Shown: positions 34,867-43,080, numbered from the stretch's first letter. The stretch is 64,000 bases of DNA from JAAZGD01 sp964383845 (GCA_964383845.1 CAYLIF010000003.1:1-64000); one strand, 5' to 3'. Made by a program: numbers and translations. The notes: generated by a model not told the origin, from the letters alone.

Positions 34867-36183
34867 TTATTGCGCCGCCTCCAGTTCTTTTAATTTAGCT
34901 TTAGCCAGTAGATGGCCTATATTTAACATTCGTTTCGAAGGGCATACATAAGAACAGCAGCCGCAACCCATACAAAGTTGAACATTAAGCCTTTTTAATT
35001 CTGCATAATCATTTTGTAAATAAGCTTTATTAATTAATGTAGGCATTAATTCCATGGGACATGCGCGAACGCATCTTCCACAGTTGATGCAAGGGGACTC
35101 TTCATGAAGAAAGGCCTGTTTTTCATCAAAAGCCAAAATGGCATTATTATTCTTTATTAAAGGCTTTCCGTCGTTGTAAATTGCTCTTCCCATCATGGGT
35201 CCACCCATAATTAATTTAGCAGGTGGTGTTCTATAGCCCCCACAAAAATCAATGATATCAATAATTCTTGTTCCTAAAGGCACCATCAGATTTTTAGGAG
35301 TAGTAACAGCATTACCATCTACTGTAATCCTTTTTTCTACCAAAGGCATACCTGTAGCCAGGAATTTACCGATAAAGCTAACAGTTGCCACATTAGATAC
35401 TAAAACACCTATATCCGCGGGTAACTTTCCAGGAGGCAAAACTTTACCTGTAGCCTCGTGAATTACTACACGTTCTGCGCCTCTCGGATACAAGGATTTC
35501 ATTATAACTATGTGGATATGATAATTACCCTCAATAGCTTCATAAAGTCGTGCAATAGCTTCAGGTTTGTTATCCTCGATACCTATATAACATTCCTTTA
35601 TGTCAAGCCATTTCATTACACCTTCAATCCCATCTATAATTGAATTGGTTTCTTCCACCATTGTTCGATAGTCTGAAGTAATAAAAGGTTCGCATTCCGC
35701 TCCATTTACAATAAGAGTATCCACCATCTCTATATTTCTAGGATTGTATTTAACACTTACAGGGAATGCTGCACCACCAAGACCAACAATTCCACTCTCT
35801 CTTATGGCTTTTACAAAATCGTCTCTATTTTCAATAATTGGAGGTTTAACTCCTTCCCATAAGCTTTGGCGCCCATCGGATTCGATAACCACATGGCGAT
35901 CCATAGTGCCCATAAGAGACATAATCTTCTCGATTCCCACTACCTTACCTGATACGCTTGCATGAATAGGAGCGCTTACAACCATATCAGTCTGTCCTAC
36001 AGGTTGGCCTAAATCAACATGATCCCCAACTTTAACAATGGGTTCACATCTTGCCCCAATGTGTTGAACCATAGATAAATAAACTTTTTCAGGTAAAGGA
36101 AGTCTTTCTGTTACAAGGTTTTTCGTATTTTTATTATGCTCTACGTGTATACCCTTTAATTTTTTTTTCTTTAATAAACTCAA
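34867..36183 (-). CDS. rnfC: Rnf complex subunit C, NADH-binding
   Basis: 438 residues from a TTG (36181-36183) with GGAGG 7 bases upstream; no ATG fits nearby. Domains: an N-terminal barrel-sandwich region, a flavin/NADH-binding Complex I 51-kDa-like domain (GGAAFPVSVKYNPR, VNGAECEPF), SLBB, and two C-terminal [4Fe-4S] motifs (CINCGRCVRACP, CMGCGCCSYVCP). It reduces NAD+ with electrons from RnfB. First gene of the rnf operon. Confidence 0.95.
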   Translation of the reverse strand: MSLLKKKKLKGIHVEHNKNTKNLVTERLPLPEKVYLSMVQHIGARCEPIVKVGDHVDLGQPVGQTDMVVSAPIHASVSGKVVGIEKIMSLMGTMDRHVVIESDGRQSLWEGVKPPIIENRDDFVKAIRESGIVGLGGAAFPVSVKYNPRNIEMVDTLIVNGAECEPFITSDYRTMVEETNSIIDGIEGVMKWLDIKECYIGIEDNKPEAIARLYEAIEGNYHIHIVIMKSLYPRGAERVVIHEATGKVLPPGKLPADIGVLVSNVATVSFIGKFLATGMPLVEKRITVDGNAVTTPKNLMVPLGTRIIDIIDFCGGYRTPPAKLIMGGPMMGRAIYNDGKPLIKNNNAILAFDEKQAFLHEESPCINCGRCVRACPMELMPTLINKAYLQNDYAELKRLNVQLCMGCGCCSYVCPSKRMLNIGHLLAKAKLKELEAAQ

Positions 36184-36206
36184 TTTATCCCCTCCTTAAA
36201 GAAAAC

Positions 36207-36233
36207 AAGGAACAGTCTACGGGGCTGCTCCTT
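36207..36233 (-). terminator. Hairpin between thrS and rnfC
   Basis: Minus-strand AAGGAGCAG pairs with CTGTTCCTT around a 9-base loop (one G-T pair), then GTTTTCTTT. It ends about ten bases before the rnfC ribosome site, so it may be a terminator of thrS or an attenuator for rnf. Confidence 0.65.
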
Positions 36234-36268
36234 AGGAAATAATAAAACCACAACCATCGCGTATTAAA

Positions 36269-38014
36269 TTATAAATCCTTGTTTTCAATTTCGCCTTCTA
36301 ATTTTGTGACAAAATCTAAAATCGATATTTCCCCTAGTTCACCTTCTTTTGATGATCGAAGAGTTAATTTATCGCCTTCAACTTCTCTCTCACCAATAAT
36401 ACCAATATAATTAACCCTTTCATTACGGGCTTCCCTAAGCTTGTAGCCTATCTTTTCGTTACGTATATCAATTTGCACTCTGAATCCTTTTGCTTCTAAT
36501 TTACTGGCCACACTTTTTGCATAATCTTCATATTTTTCAGTTACAGTAAGTAGTTTTACTTGAACTGGGGCAATCCACAAAGGAAATTTACCAGCAGTAT
36601 GTTCTGTTAGGATGCCAATAAACCTTTCAATGGAACCAAAAATGACTCTGTGAATCATAATTGGTCGATGTTTCTCACCATCTGCTCCCGTATATGTAAG
36701 GTCAAAACGTTGTGGCATCTGAAAGTCTAGCTGAATTGTTCCACACTGCCAGGTTCTACCTATGGAGTCCTCTAAATGAAAGTCTAATTTGGGCCCATAA
36801 AAAGCACCGTCTCCCTCATTTATAACATAAGGAACTTTTGTTGCATCCATAGCATCTTTTAAAGCTTGCTCCGCTAAATCCCAGTCTTCATCAGACCCTA
36901 GGCTATCAGAAGGCCTTGTGGAAAGCTCTATGTGATATTTGAAGCCGAAAAGCTTATATACATAATCAATAAATTGGAATACACCTATTATTTCATCTTT
37001 AACCTGTTCGGGCATCATGAATAGATGTGCATCATCTTGGGTGAAAGTTCTTACTCTCATTAACCCGTGCAATGCGCCAGACAACTCATGACGATGAACC
37101 TGCCCAAGTTCACAAATTCTCAATGGAAAATCTCTGTAAGAATACATTTTTCTTTTGTAAGACAACAATGCTCCAGGACAATTCATGGGTTTGATGGCAA
37201 AATCCTTTTCATCAATTTTAGTGAAATACATATTGTCTTTATAGTGATCCCAATGCCCAGAAGTATGCCATAAGTCCTCAGAAAGTATAAGTGGAGTTTT
37301 AATTTCTTTGTATTTCCTTTTGGTATGTTCTTCTCTCCAAAAATTCTCCAGTTCATTTCGAATTATCATTCCATTAGGCATAAAGAATGGAAAACCAGGG
37401 CCTTCTTCCATCATTACAAACAAATCCATTTCTTTGCCTATTTTTCGATGATCTCTTCTTTTTGCTTCCTCTAGCCTGTTAATGTACTCTTCCAGCTCAT
37501 CTTGAGTAGGAAATGATGTACCGTAAACCCTTTGAAGCATTTTGTTTTTTTCATCTCCACGCCAGTAAGCTCCTGCAACGCTCATAAGTTTAATTGCCTT
37601 AATTTGGCCTGTATGGTCTAAATGAGGTCCTGCGCAAAGGTCAGTAAAGTCTCCTTGTCGGTAAAAAGAAATAATCTCATCTTCAGGCAAATCACTAATT
37701 AGCTCCGCCTTATATATTTCACCTTCATTTTCCATAAAATCAATAGCATCTTCCCTTGAAAGCTCAAATCGTTCCAAAGGATAGGCAGCATTAATTATTC
37801 TTTTCATTTCTTTTTGAATTTTCGGGAAATCTTCTTCACTTAAACGATAATCTAAATCCAAATCATAATAGAAGCCATTATCAATGGCTGGACCAATAGC
37901 CAACTTAACTTCAGGCCATAGGCGTTTAATCGCTTGAGCCATAACATGAGATGAGGTGTGCCTGTATTTTAATTTAAATTCTTCGTCTTGGAAATTTAAT
38001 TTTTCTTTTGCCAT
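36269..38014 (-). CDS. thrS: Threonyl-tRNA synthetase lacking the TGS domain
   Basis: 581 residues, about 60 shorter than the usual enzyme: the N-terminal TGS domain is absent and the protein begins almost at the editing domain (RHTSSHVMAQAIKRLWP, CAGPHLDHTG). The catalytic core with the zinc ligands (PMNCPGALL, RHELSGALHGLMRVR) and the anticodon domain (APVQVKLLTV) are intact. GAGGAG precedes the ATG. No in-frame TGS-like sequence precedes it. It has its own promoter at 38112-38139 but no T-box. Confidence 0.94.
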   Translation of the reverse strand: MAKEKLNFQDEEFKLKYRHTSSHVMAQAIKRLWPEVKLAIGPAIDNGFYYDLDLDYRLSEEDFPKIQKEMKRIINAAYPLERFELSREDAIDFMENEGEIYKAELISDLPEDEIISFYRQGDFTDLCAGPHLDHTGQIKAIKLMSVAGAYWRGDEKNKMLQRVYGTSFPTQDELEEYINRLEEAKRRDHRKIGKEMDLFVMMEEGPGFPFFMPNGMIIRNELENFWREEHTKRKYKEIKTPLILSEDLWHTSGHWDHYKDNMYFTKIDEKDFAIKPMNCPGALLSYKRKMYSYRDFPLRICELGQVHRHELSGALHGLMRVRTFTQDDAHLFMMPEQVKDEIIGVFQFIDYVYKLFGFKYHIELSTRPSDSLGSDEDWDLAEQALKDAMDATKVPYVINEGDGAFYGPKLDFHLEDSIGRTWQCGTIQLDFQMPQRFDLTYTGADGEKHRPIMIHRVIFGSIERFIGILTEHTAGKFPLWIAPVQVKLLTVTEKYEDYAKSVASKLEAKGFRVQIDIRNEKIGYKLREARNERVNYIGIIGEREVEGDKLTLRSSKEGELGEISILDFVTKLEGEIENKDL

Positions 38015-38054
38015 TTTTTCTCCTCGAAGCTATTTTATCATATCAATCATCAAA

Positions 38055-38081
38055 TTCAATCCATTGAACTCCTGGATTGAA
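38055..38081 (-). promoter_or_regulatory. 9-bp hairpin in the thrS leader
   Basis: Minus-strand TTCAATCCA-GGAGTTCAA-TGGATTGAA, perfect stem, lying between the promoter and the thrS ribosome site. Possibly a translational control element; no T-box sequence is present. Confidence 0.45.
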
Positions 38082-38111
38082 AAATATACAATATACTTTT
38101 TTACTCCTTCA

Positions 38112-38139
38112 ATTATAGAGGAAAACTCCTCTTTGTCAA
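38112..38139 (-). promoter_or_regulatory. thrS promoter with palindromic spacer
   Basis: Consensus TTGACA (38134-38139), 16-base spacer, consensus TATAAT (38112-38117). The spacer contains AGAGGA-GTTT-TCCTCT (38117-38132), a perfect dyad suited to repressor binding. Confidence 0.85.
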
Positions 38140-38182
38140 TGGCGACAGGAAAGTAACGCTATTCAGACTATTTTACAGATAA

Positions 38183-38214
38183 AGAATCACAGAGTTTTAA
38201 GACTCTGTGATTCT
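38183..38214 (-). terminator. 12-bp hairpin after preA
   Basis: AGAATCACAGAG and CTCTGTGATTCT form a perfect stem with an 8-base loop; on the minus strand only TTTAT follows, so the U tract is weak. A third partial copy of the arm lies at 38239-38248. Confidence 0.65.
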
Positions 38215-38238
38215 CCTAGTATCGCTTTTAAGTTTGAA

Positions 38239-38248
38239 CTCTGTGATT
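38239..38248. repeat. Extra copy of the preA terminator arm
   Basis: CTCTGTGATT, identical to ten bases of the hairpin arm at 38203-38212. It could compete with the main hairpin for pairing. It lies just past the preA stop. Confidence 0.5.
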
Positions 38249-38257
38249 TGATTAGAA

Positions 38258-39532
38258 TTATTCGTAATGTTTCTTAACTATAACATTATCCTTCTTATCA
38301 CCGAATTTTTTGATCTTATCATCAAGCCAAACAACTTCTCCTGCAGTTATACATTCTTGTACAGGACAAACATTCAAGCATAGGTGACAACCAACGCATT
38401 TTTCTTCATCAAGAATAGGTCTACGTTTTTTCTCATCCCATTCAAATGCTTGATGAGCTCCGTCAAAGCATGATATGTAGCAACGACCACAACCGATACA
38501 TTTTTTATCATCGACGTGTGGTAATACTTTAAATGTTCTTCTGATCTGATCGGCAGGAATAATGTTAGGAAGAGCCAGACCAATAAAGTCATCCAAAGTA
38601 TTATAGCCTCTTTCATCCATGAAGTGAGACATGCCAGATATCATATCTTCTACGATTCTATAACCATACTGCATTATAGCAGTGGTTACTTGAACGTTAC
38701 GGCAGCCTATCATAAGGAATTCAACTGCGTCTCTCCATGTTTCGATTCCACCAATTCCGGAAATAGGAATATCCTTAAGGGTTGGATCTTGTAACATTTG
38801 AGTACAGAACCTTAAAGCTATCGGTTTTACTGCAGCTCCAGAATAACCGGAAATAGATGATTTACCATCTACAACTGGCATCGCTGTATTATTTTCGAAA
38901 TCTATATTGGTTATAGATTTTATAGTATTTATAGCAGAAATTCCTTTTGCTCCACCTGCGATAGCTGCTGCTGCTGGAATCTCCATGTTAGTGATATTAG
39001 GAGTCATCTTTGCAATAAATGGAATATTTGTTGCATTAGCAACTTCTCTTGAATATAGTTCAACTAATTCAGGATTAGTTCCAACGTCAGAACCCATGGC
39101 ACATGTTGTCATTTGAGGACAAGAGAAGTTTCCTTCAATTAGGTCTGCTTCTGCCTGTTCTGCAAGTTTAGCTAATTCGCCCCATTCTTTTTGATTTTCA
39201 CCCATAATGGAAGCAACCATGATTTTGTCTGGATACTTTCTCTTCAATTTTCTCATGGTCTCAAAGTTTTGTTCTGTAGGTTTGTCTGAGATCATTTCCA
39301 TGTTTTTAAAACCTACCCAAGGAAGTCCTTCTTTATTGGTTTGGTCAAATCTTGGAGAGCATTCATCAGGAATCCAAAAACCTACAGTTTTGTAAAATAC
39401 TCCGCCCCAACCTTCCTCAAAACATTTTGCAACCATATCATAATCACTGCCTACAGGGGAAGATGATAGGAAAAATGGATTTTCACATTTAACACCAAGA
39501 TATTCTATTGATAAATCTTTCTTAATGGCCAT
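38258..39532 (-). CDS. preA: NAD-dependent dihydropyrimidine dehydrogenase, PreA subunit
   Basis: 424 residues. A dihydroorotate-dehydrogenase-like FMN barrel (NPFFLSSSPVGSDYDM, ISGIGGIETWRDAVEFLMIGC) is followed by two C-terminal [4Fe-4S] motifs, CIGCGRCYISC and CVGCHLCLNVCP. With PreT it reduces uracil and thymine to the dihydro forms, or the reverse. It starts one base after preT, in one operon with the M20 amidohydrolase. Confidence 0.92.
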   Translation of the reverse strand: MAIKKDLSIEYLGVKCENPFFLSSSPVGSDYDMVAKCFEEGWGGVFYKTVGFWIPDECSPRFDQTNKEGLPWVGFKNMEMISDKPTEQNFETMRKLKRKYPDKIMVASIMGENQKEWGELAKLAEQAEADLIEGNFSCPQMTTCAMGSDVGTNPELVELYSREVANATNIPFIAKMTPNITNMEIPAAAAIAGGAKGISAINTIKSITNIDFENNTAMPVVDGKSSISGYSGAAVKPIALRFCTQMLQDPTLKDIPISGIGGIETWRDAVEFLMIGCRNVQVTTAIMQYGYRIVEDMISGMSHFMDERGYNTLDDFIGLALPNIIPADQIRRTFKVLPHVDDKKCIGCGRCYISCFDGAHQAFEWDEKKRRPILDEEKCVGCHLCLNVCPVQECITAGEVVWLDDKIKKFGDKKDNVIVKKHYE

Positions 39533-39533
39533 C

Positions 39534-40808
39534 CTATTTCACCCCTTTCTTTTCTAAATATTTGAGGATAGAAGCAGCGGCTTCTTTTCCCTCTGCAACA
39601 GCTTCTACAACAGTTTTTCCGTTATTTACAATATCTCCTGCTGCAAATACTTTTGCAACATTTGTTTTACCTGTTGATTTAGCTGCTATTCCACCTTTTT
39701 CATTTAATTTTACCGCAGCAATTTCTTCTATATTGTAAGGCTTTTGTCCAATTGCAAATACGATAGTGTCACAGGCTATTTTTAAACCAGATTTCTGATC
39801 TCTGCCATTAAACATAGCATATTCAAGTTTTTTACCCTTACCTAACAGTTCTGCTGGAGCCATGTTGGTTGTAACTCCAATTCCCAAGGACAGAGCATAG
39901 TGCCACTCTGGCATATTAGAAGGAGCTTCTTCTAGAGTTCTTCGGTAAACAATTTTAACATCTTCCGCTCCTAATAATTTAGCTGAAACTGCACAGTCAA
40001 TTGCTACGTCTCCACCACCTACAACAACTACGGATTTTCCAGGATTAAAATCCTTCTTCTTAACAGAAGCTTCCTTAAGGAAATCAATGGCATTGTATAC
40101 TCCTTCAAGTTCTAACCCTTTAATATCAGGCATTCTAGATTCCCAAAGTCCAACACCTACAAATATGGCATCAAAATCCATTTCATCTAAATTAATATCT
40201 TTCCCAACCTCTGTATTCATAACAAACTTGACTCCAAGTTTTTTAACTTGGGCAATGTCATGGTCTACTACAGCTCTTGGTAATCTTGAAGGGGTGATTC
40301 CATAAGTCAGAACACCACCAGGTTTTTCATGTTTTTCAAATATTGTAACCCGGTATCCTTCTTTTGCTAATTCTGCCGCACAAGCTAGAGAAGCAGGGCC
40401 TGCACCAACACAAGCAATTTTTCCATTCTTTTTCTTAGCAGGTGCTTTTAATATATCCATCTTGTATGCTTTTTCTTGTTCAACAGCATATCTTTGAAGT
40501 AACCCAATTTTGATTGGTCTATCAATTCCTGTTCTAGAGCAAAATTCTTCGCACAAATTGTCATAAGGACAAACCCTTGCACAAGTTCCTCCTAAAATGT
40601 TGTTTTCACGAATAGTTTCTGCAGCACCTTTGGCATTTCTAAATCGAATAGATCGAATGAACTTCCCTGGGTCAGTACCTGCAGGACATCCTTCACTACA
40701 CGGTGCGTCTAAGCACAAAAGGCACCTTGCAGCCTCTTCCATGGCTGTTCTGTGGGTGAACCCCGCAACAGCTTCGGCGGTGTATTTCGCCTTAACTACT
40801 TTACTCAC
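39534..40808 (-). CDS. preT: Dihydropyrimidine dehydrogenase, PreT subunit
   Basis: 424 residues from a GTG (40806-40808) with AAGGAGGG 8 bases upstream. The N-terminal iron-sulfur domain (CLLCLDAPCSEGCPAG, CARVCPYDNLCEEFC) and two Rossmann folds for FAD and NAD(P) (GAGPASLACAAELA, VVGGGDVAIDCA) match the GltD/PreT family. It passes NADH electrons to PreA. Confidence 0.9.
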   Translation of the reverse strand: MSKVVKAKYTAEAVAGFTHRTAMEEAARCLLCLDAPCSEGCPAGTDPGKFIRSIRFRNAKGAAETIRENNILGGTCARVCPYDNLCEEFCSRTGIDRPIKIGLLQRYAVEQEKAYKMDILKAPAKKKNGKIACVGAGPASLACAAELAKEGYRVTIFEKHEKPGGVLTYGITPSRLPRAVVDHDIAQVKKLGVKFVMNTEVGKDINLDEMDFDAIFVGVGLWESRMPDIKGLELEGVYNAIDFLKEASVKKKDFNPGKSVVVVGGGDVAIDCAVSAKLLGAEDVKIVYRRTLEEAPSNMPEWHYALSLGIGVTTNMAPAELLGKGKKLEYAMFNGRDQKSGLKIACDTIVFAIGQKPYNIEEIAAVKLNEKGGIAAKSTGKTNVAKVFAAGDIVNNGKTVVEAVAEGKEAAASILKYLEKKGVK

Positions 40809-40842
40809 GTTTTACCCTCCTTAACCTTCCTTGTTAGTTCCA

Positions 40843-40888
40843 CCATCAATAATTGATGGGGCGATAATGGGGGAAGTCGCCTTCCCCC
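40843..40888 (-). repeat. Two hairpins between the M20 gene and preT
   Basis: GGGGGAAG-GCGA-CTTCCCCC (40869-40888, GNRA-type loop) and CCATCAAT-T-ATTGATGG (40843-40859), read on the minus strand. Neither is followed by a U tract, so mRNA processing or stabilisation is more likely than termination. Confidence 0.6.
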
Positions 40889-40926
40889 TTCTCTTATTTT
40901 CTTTATATATCTAAAAACAGATAGCT

Positions 40927-42195
40927 TTATCTAGCGTCTGCTTTAAGAACAGCGTTTAACATAACTGATGCACCAGCAGTACAATGCTCTGGAGTAGAGA
41001 ATTCAGGTTCGCAATGTGATAGGCCATCCTTAGATTGAACAAAAATCATAGTGGTTGGCAACATGTAACTTGCAAACTGTGCATCATGGCCAGCTCCTGA
41101 ATGAATAACCTGATGATTAAGTTCCAACTCTTCAGCTGATTCTTTAACAAAATCAAATAGTTCTTTATCAAAGTACACGGTATCTCTTTGCCAAGCCTCT
41201 TTGATAACACAAGGACATCCTGCCCATTTTCTTTGAGGCAAAGTCTTAAGAATATTTAATACCTTCTCTCTAACTTTAGGATCTTCATGTCTGCAATCAA
41301 TTGAAAAGTCTATAAAATCAGGGATTACAGTATGAACACAGGGATGACAAACAATCTCTCCAGTTGTGTAAACCAACTCAGGTATTCCCAATTTATCAAT
41401 TTCATCATGTAGATAAACTAAGGCTTGAGCAGCGCCGTATAAAGCGTCTTTTCTTTTGTCCATTGGGAAAGTTCCTGCATGAGCCGCTTGTCCATAGAAT
41501 CTAACTCTATAGTTAAACATACCTATTACGCAATCAACTACTCCAACTTCATTTCCCGCATCTTCTAATATTGGCCCCTGTTCGATATGCATTTCGAACA
41601 TAGCTTCATATTTTTCGGGGCTAAGTCTATTTGATTCATCTCCAACGTATTCTTTTGGATATGCAGCTAAGGCTTCTCCAAAAGTAGTCTTTCCTTCCAA
41701 AACATCTTTAGATTTCATCATGTTTTCAGTTTTGAAATTCTTTGCTATAGCAGGAGGCAGGTATTTGTTGCAGACTATACCTGATACCATCATTGCTGGT
41801 GGATATAAAGAACCTTCTTCATTTGTCCAAATCATAGCAGTAATAGGATGTTTATGAGGAATCTTGTTTTCAACTATTGTTTGAAGAACTTCCATTGCTC
41901 CCATAACTCCAAGTATTCCATCGTAGTTTCCACCATTTCTAACAGAATCCACATGAGATGCCATAACAATCCTCTTTGCATTTGGATCTGAACCTGGGAT
42001 TGTTGCATATACATTGGCTAAATCATCAACTTCGATAATTGCGCCAATAGCTTCCATTCTCTTTTTGAATTCATCTCTAGCCATAGTAGCCTCAGGCGAT
42101 AGAGAATATCGAGTAATTCCGCCATTTCCTGTTGCTCCGAATTTTGAAAAAGTATTAATAAGATAGTTCATTCTTTTTACACTACATTTTTCCAT
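40927..42195 (-). CDS. M20-family Zn amidohydrolase (N-carbamoyl-beta-alanine / N-carbamoyl-amino acid type)
   Basis: 422 residues. Metal-site motifs MASHVDSVRNGGNYDG, WTNEEGSLYPPAMM and MHIEQGPILE, with the HxGAGHDAQ-type C-terminal motif (HSGAGHDAQFA), mark the beta-ureidopropionase / carbamoylase branch of M20. First in the operon with preT and preA, so hydrolysis of N-carbamoyl-beta-alanine from uracil is the likely step. The ring-opening dihydropyrimidinase is not in the window. AGGAGG precedes the ATG. Confidence 0.88.
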   Translation of the reverse strand: MEKCSVKRMNYLINTFSKFGATGNGGITRYSLSPEATMARDEFKKRMEAIGAIIEVDDLANVYATIPGSDPNAKRIVMASHVDSVRNGGNYDGILGVMGAMEVLQTIVENKIPHKHPITAMIWTNEEGSLYPPAMMVSGIVCNKYLPPAIAKNFKTENMMKSKDVLEGKTTFGEALAAYPKEYVGDESNRLSPEKYEAMFEMHIEQGPILEDAGNEVGVVDCVIGMFNYRVRFYGQAAHAGTFPMDKRKDALYGAAQALVYLHDEIDKLGIPELVYTTGEIVCHPCVHTVIPDFIDFSIDCRHEDPKVREKVLNILKTLPQRKWAGCPCVIKEAWQRDTVYFDKELFDFVKESAEELELNHQVIHSGAGHDAQFASYMLPTTMIFVQSKDGLSHCEPEFSTPEHCTAGASVMLNAVLKADAR

Positions 42196-42242
42196 ATTGG
42201 GGCCTCCTCGTATTTTTTACAACGACTTTCGTCTTAACAAAT

Positions 42243-42285
42243 ATAATGAATTTAGTCAGAGCTATTCTCTGACTAAATTCATTAT
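42243..42285. repeat. 43-bp perfect dyad over the pyrimidine operon promoter
   Basis: 19-base arms (42243-42261 and 42267-42285) are exact inverse complements around CTATT. The dyad starts in the -10 box and runs about 30 bases past the predicted start. It could be an operator, a 5' mRNA hairpin, or both. Confidence 0.8.
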
Positions 42286-42309
42286 CTCACTCAACTGGCG
42301 ACTTTTCAA
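42281..42309 (-). promoter_or_regulatory. Promoter of the M20-preT-preA operon
   Basis: Minus-strand TTGAAA (42304-42309), 17-base spacer, GATAAT (42281-42286). Start predicted near 42274, inside the palindrome; leader about 80 bases. Confidence 0.75.
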
Positions 42310-42335
42310 GCTTAAATGCATTTATCAGAAAAAGT

Positions 42336-42363
42336 GAGCAAAATTGTTTTGGCCAATGTGCTC
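42336..42363 (-). terminator. Probable terminator after ogt
   Basis: GAGCA and ATTG pair with CAAT and TGCTC on the minus strand around GCCAAAA with a small internal loop, followed by ACTTTTTC. Confidence 0.6.
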
Positions 42364-42395
42364 CATACCACAAGATTATGTTATGTATACAAGAA

Positions 42396-42869
42396 TCATA
42401 AGTATTTTGCCTCTAAAGCCAGTAAATATGCCTTAACATCTAGTCCTCCTCCATATCCAACTAGGCTTCCATTCTTTCCTATAACGCGATGACAAGGAAC
42501 AATAATTGAGATAGGATTGTTGTGATTTGCTCCACCTACAGCTCGCATGGAATTTTTATTCCCCACAATTGTGGCTACTTCTTGATATGATTTCGTTGTA
42601 CCGTATGGAATTTCTTGAAGGGCCTGCCATACTTTTTGTTGAAAATTAGTTCCCTCTAAAGATATGGCTAAAGAGAATTCTCGCCTTTCACCATTGAAAT
42701 ATTCTTCTAATTGTCTCTTAGCTTCATTTAAAGTAGGATTGCTATTCAGTGTTAACTCATTTTTTTGCGAATCTAAATCGCCAATAAAGTTCAATGCGAT
42801 AATGACCCCATTTTTTTCTTCTAATTCCCAATATCCCAGTTCACACTTTACATAAGCTTTTGCTTTCAT
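42396..42869 (-). CDS. ogt: Methylated-DNA--protein-cysteine methyltransferase
   Basis: 157 residues from the ATG at 42867-42869 (AGGA site); the ATG at 42881 lacks one. The acceptor motif PCHRVIG places the reactive cysteine at C126, and the preceding helix-turn-helix (IPYGTTKSYQEVA) binds DNA. It removes O6-alkyl groups from guanine by suicidal transfer. Downstream of the tRNA-Gly gene. Confidence 0.95.
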   Translation of the reverse strand: MKAKAYVKCELGYWELEEKNGVIIALNFIGDLDSQKNELTLNSNPTLNEAKRQLEEYFNGERREFSLAISLEGTNFQQKVWQALQEIPYGTTKSYQEVATIVGNKNSMRAVGGANHNNPISIIVPCHRVIGKNGSLVGYGGGLDVKAYLLALEAKYL

Positions 42870-42936
42870 GCTATTCCTCATTCGATTTGGTTTTTTTTGC
42901 TAATTGATTAAATTATCTGACTATAAATACAGAGTT

Positions 42937-42959
42937 AAAAAAAAGATGCTACAAGAGCA
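42937..42959 (-). terminator. Weak terminator after tRNA-Gly
   Basis: A 4-bp stem TGCT-CTTGT-AGCA followed closely by eight T on the minus strand, 13 bases past the tRNA CCA. The stem is short. Confidence 0.4.
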
Positions 42960-42971
42960 AACTTTTTAATT

Positions 42972-43045
42972 TGGAGCGGGTGAGGAGAATCGAACTCCCA
43001 CCTTAGCCTTGGGAAGGCCACATTCTGCCATTGAACTACACCCGC
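42972..43045 (-). tRNA. tRNA-Gly (anticodon CCC)
   Basis: 74 nucleotides with encoded CCA. The acceptor GCGGGTG/CACCCGC, D arm GTTC/GAAT, anticodon stem TGGCC/GGCTA with loop TTCCCAA (anticodon CCC, reading GGG), a 4-base variable loop and the T arm GGGAG/CTCCT all pair. Discriminator base U. It is a lone tRNA with its own promoter. Confidence 0.95.
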
Positions 43046-43051
43046 ATAGCA

Positions 43052-43080
43052 AGTCTAGGTAGATGCCACGTCTGCCTAGA
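43052..43080 (-). other. Hairpin in the 5' leader of tRNA-Gly
   Basis: GTCTAGG-C-AGA / TCT-A-CCTAGAC pair around CGTGGCA, one C-A mismatch. It lies between the predicted start (about 43084) and the mature 5' end at 43045, probably a precursor processed by RNase P. Confidence 0.55.

Noticed and set aside
38015..38257. T-box riboswitch before thrS
   Set aside because: The conserved TGGNACCGCG-type T-box sequence and a specifier loop are absent; only simple hairpins are present.
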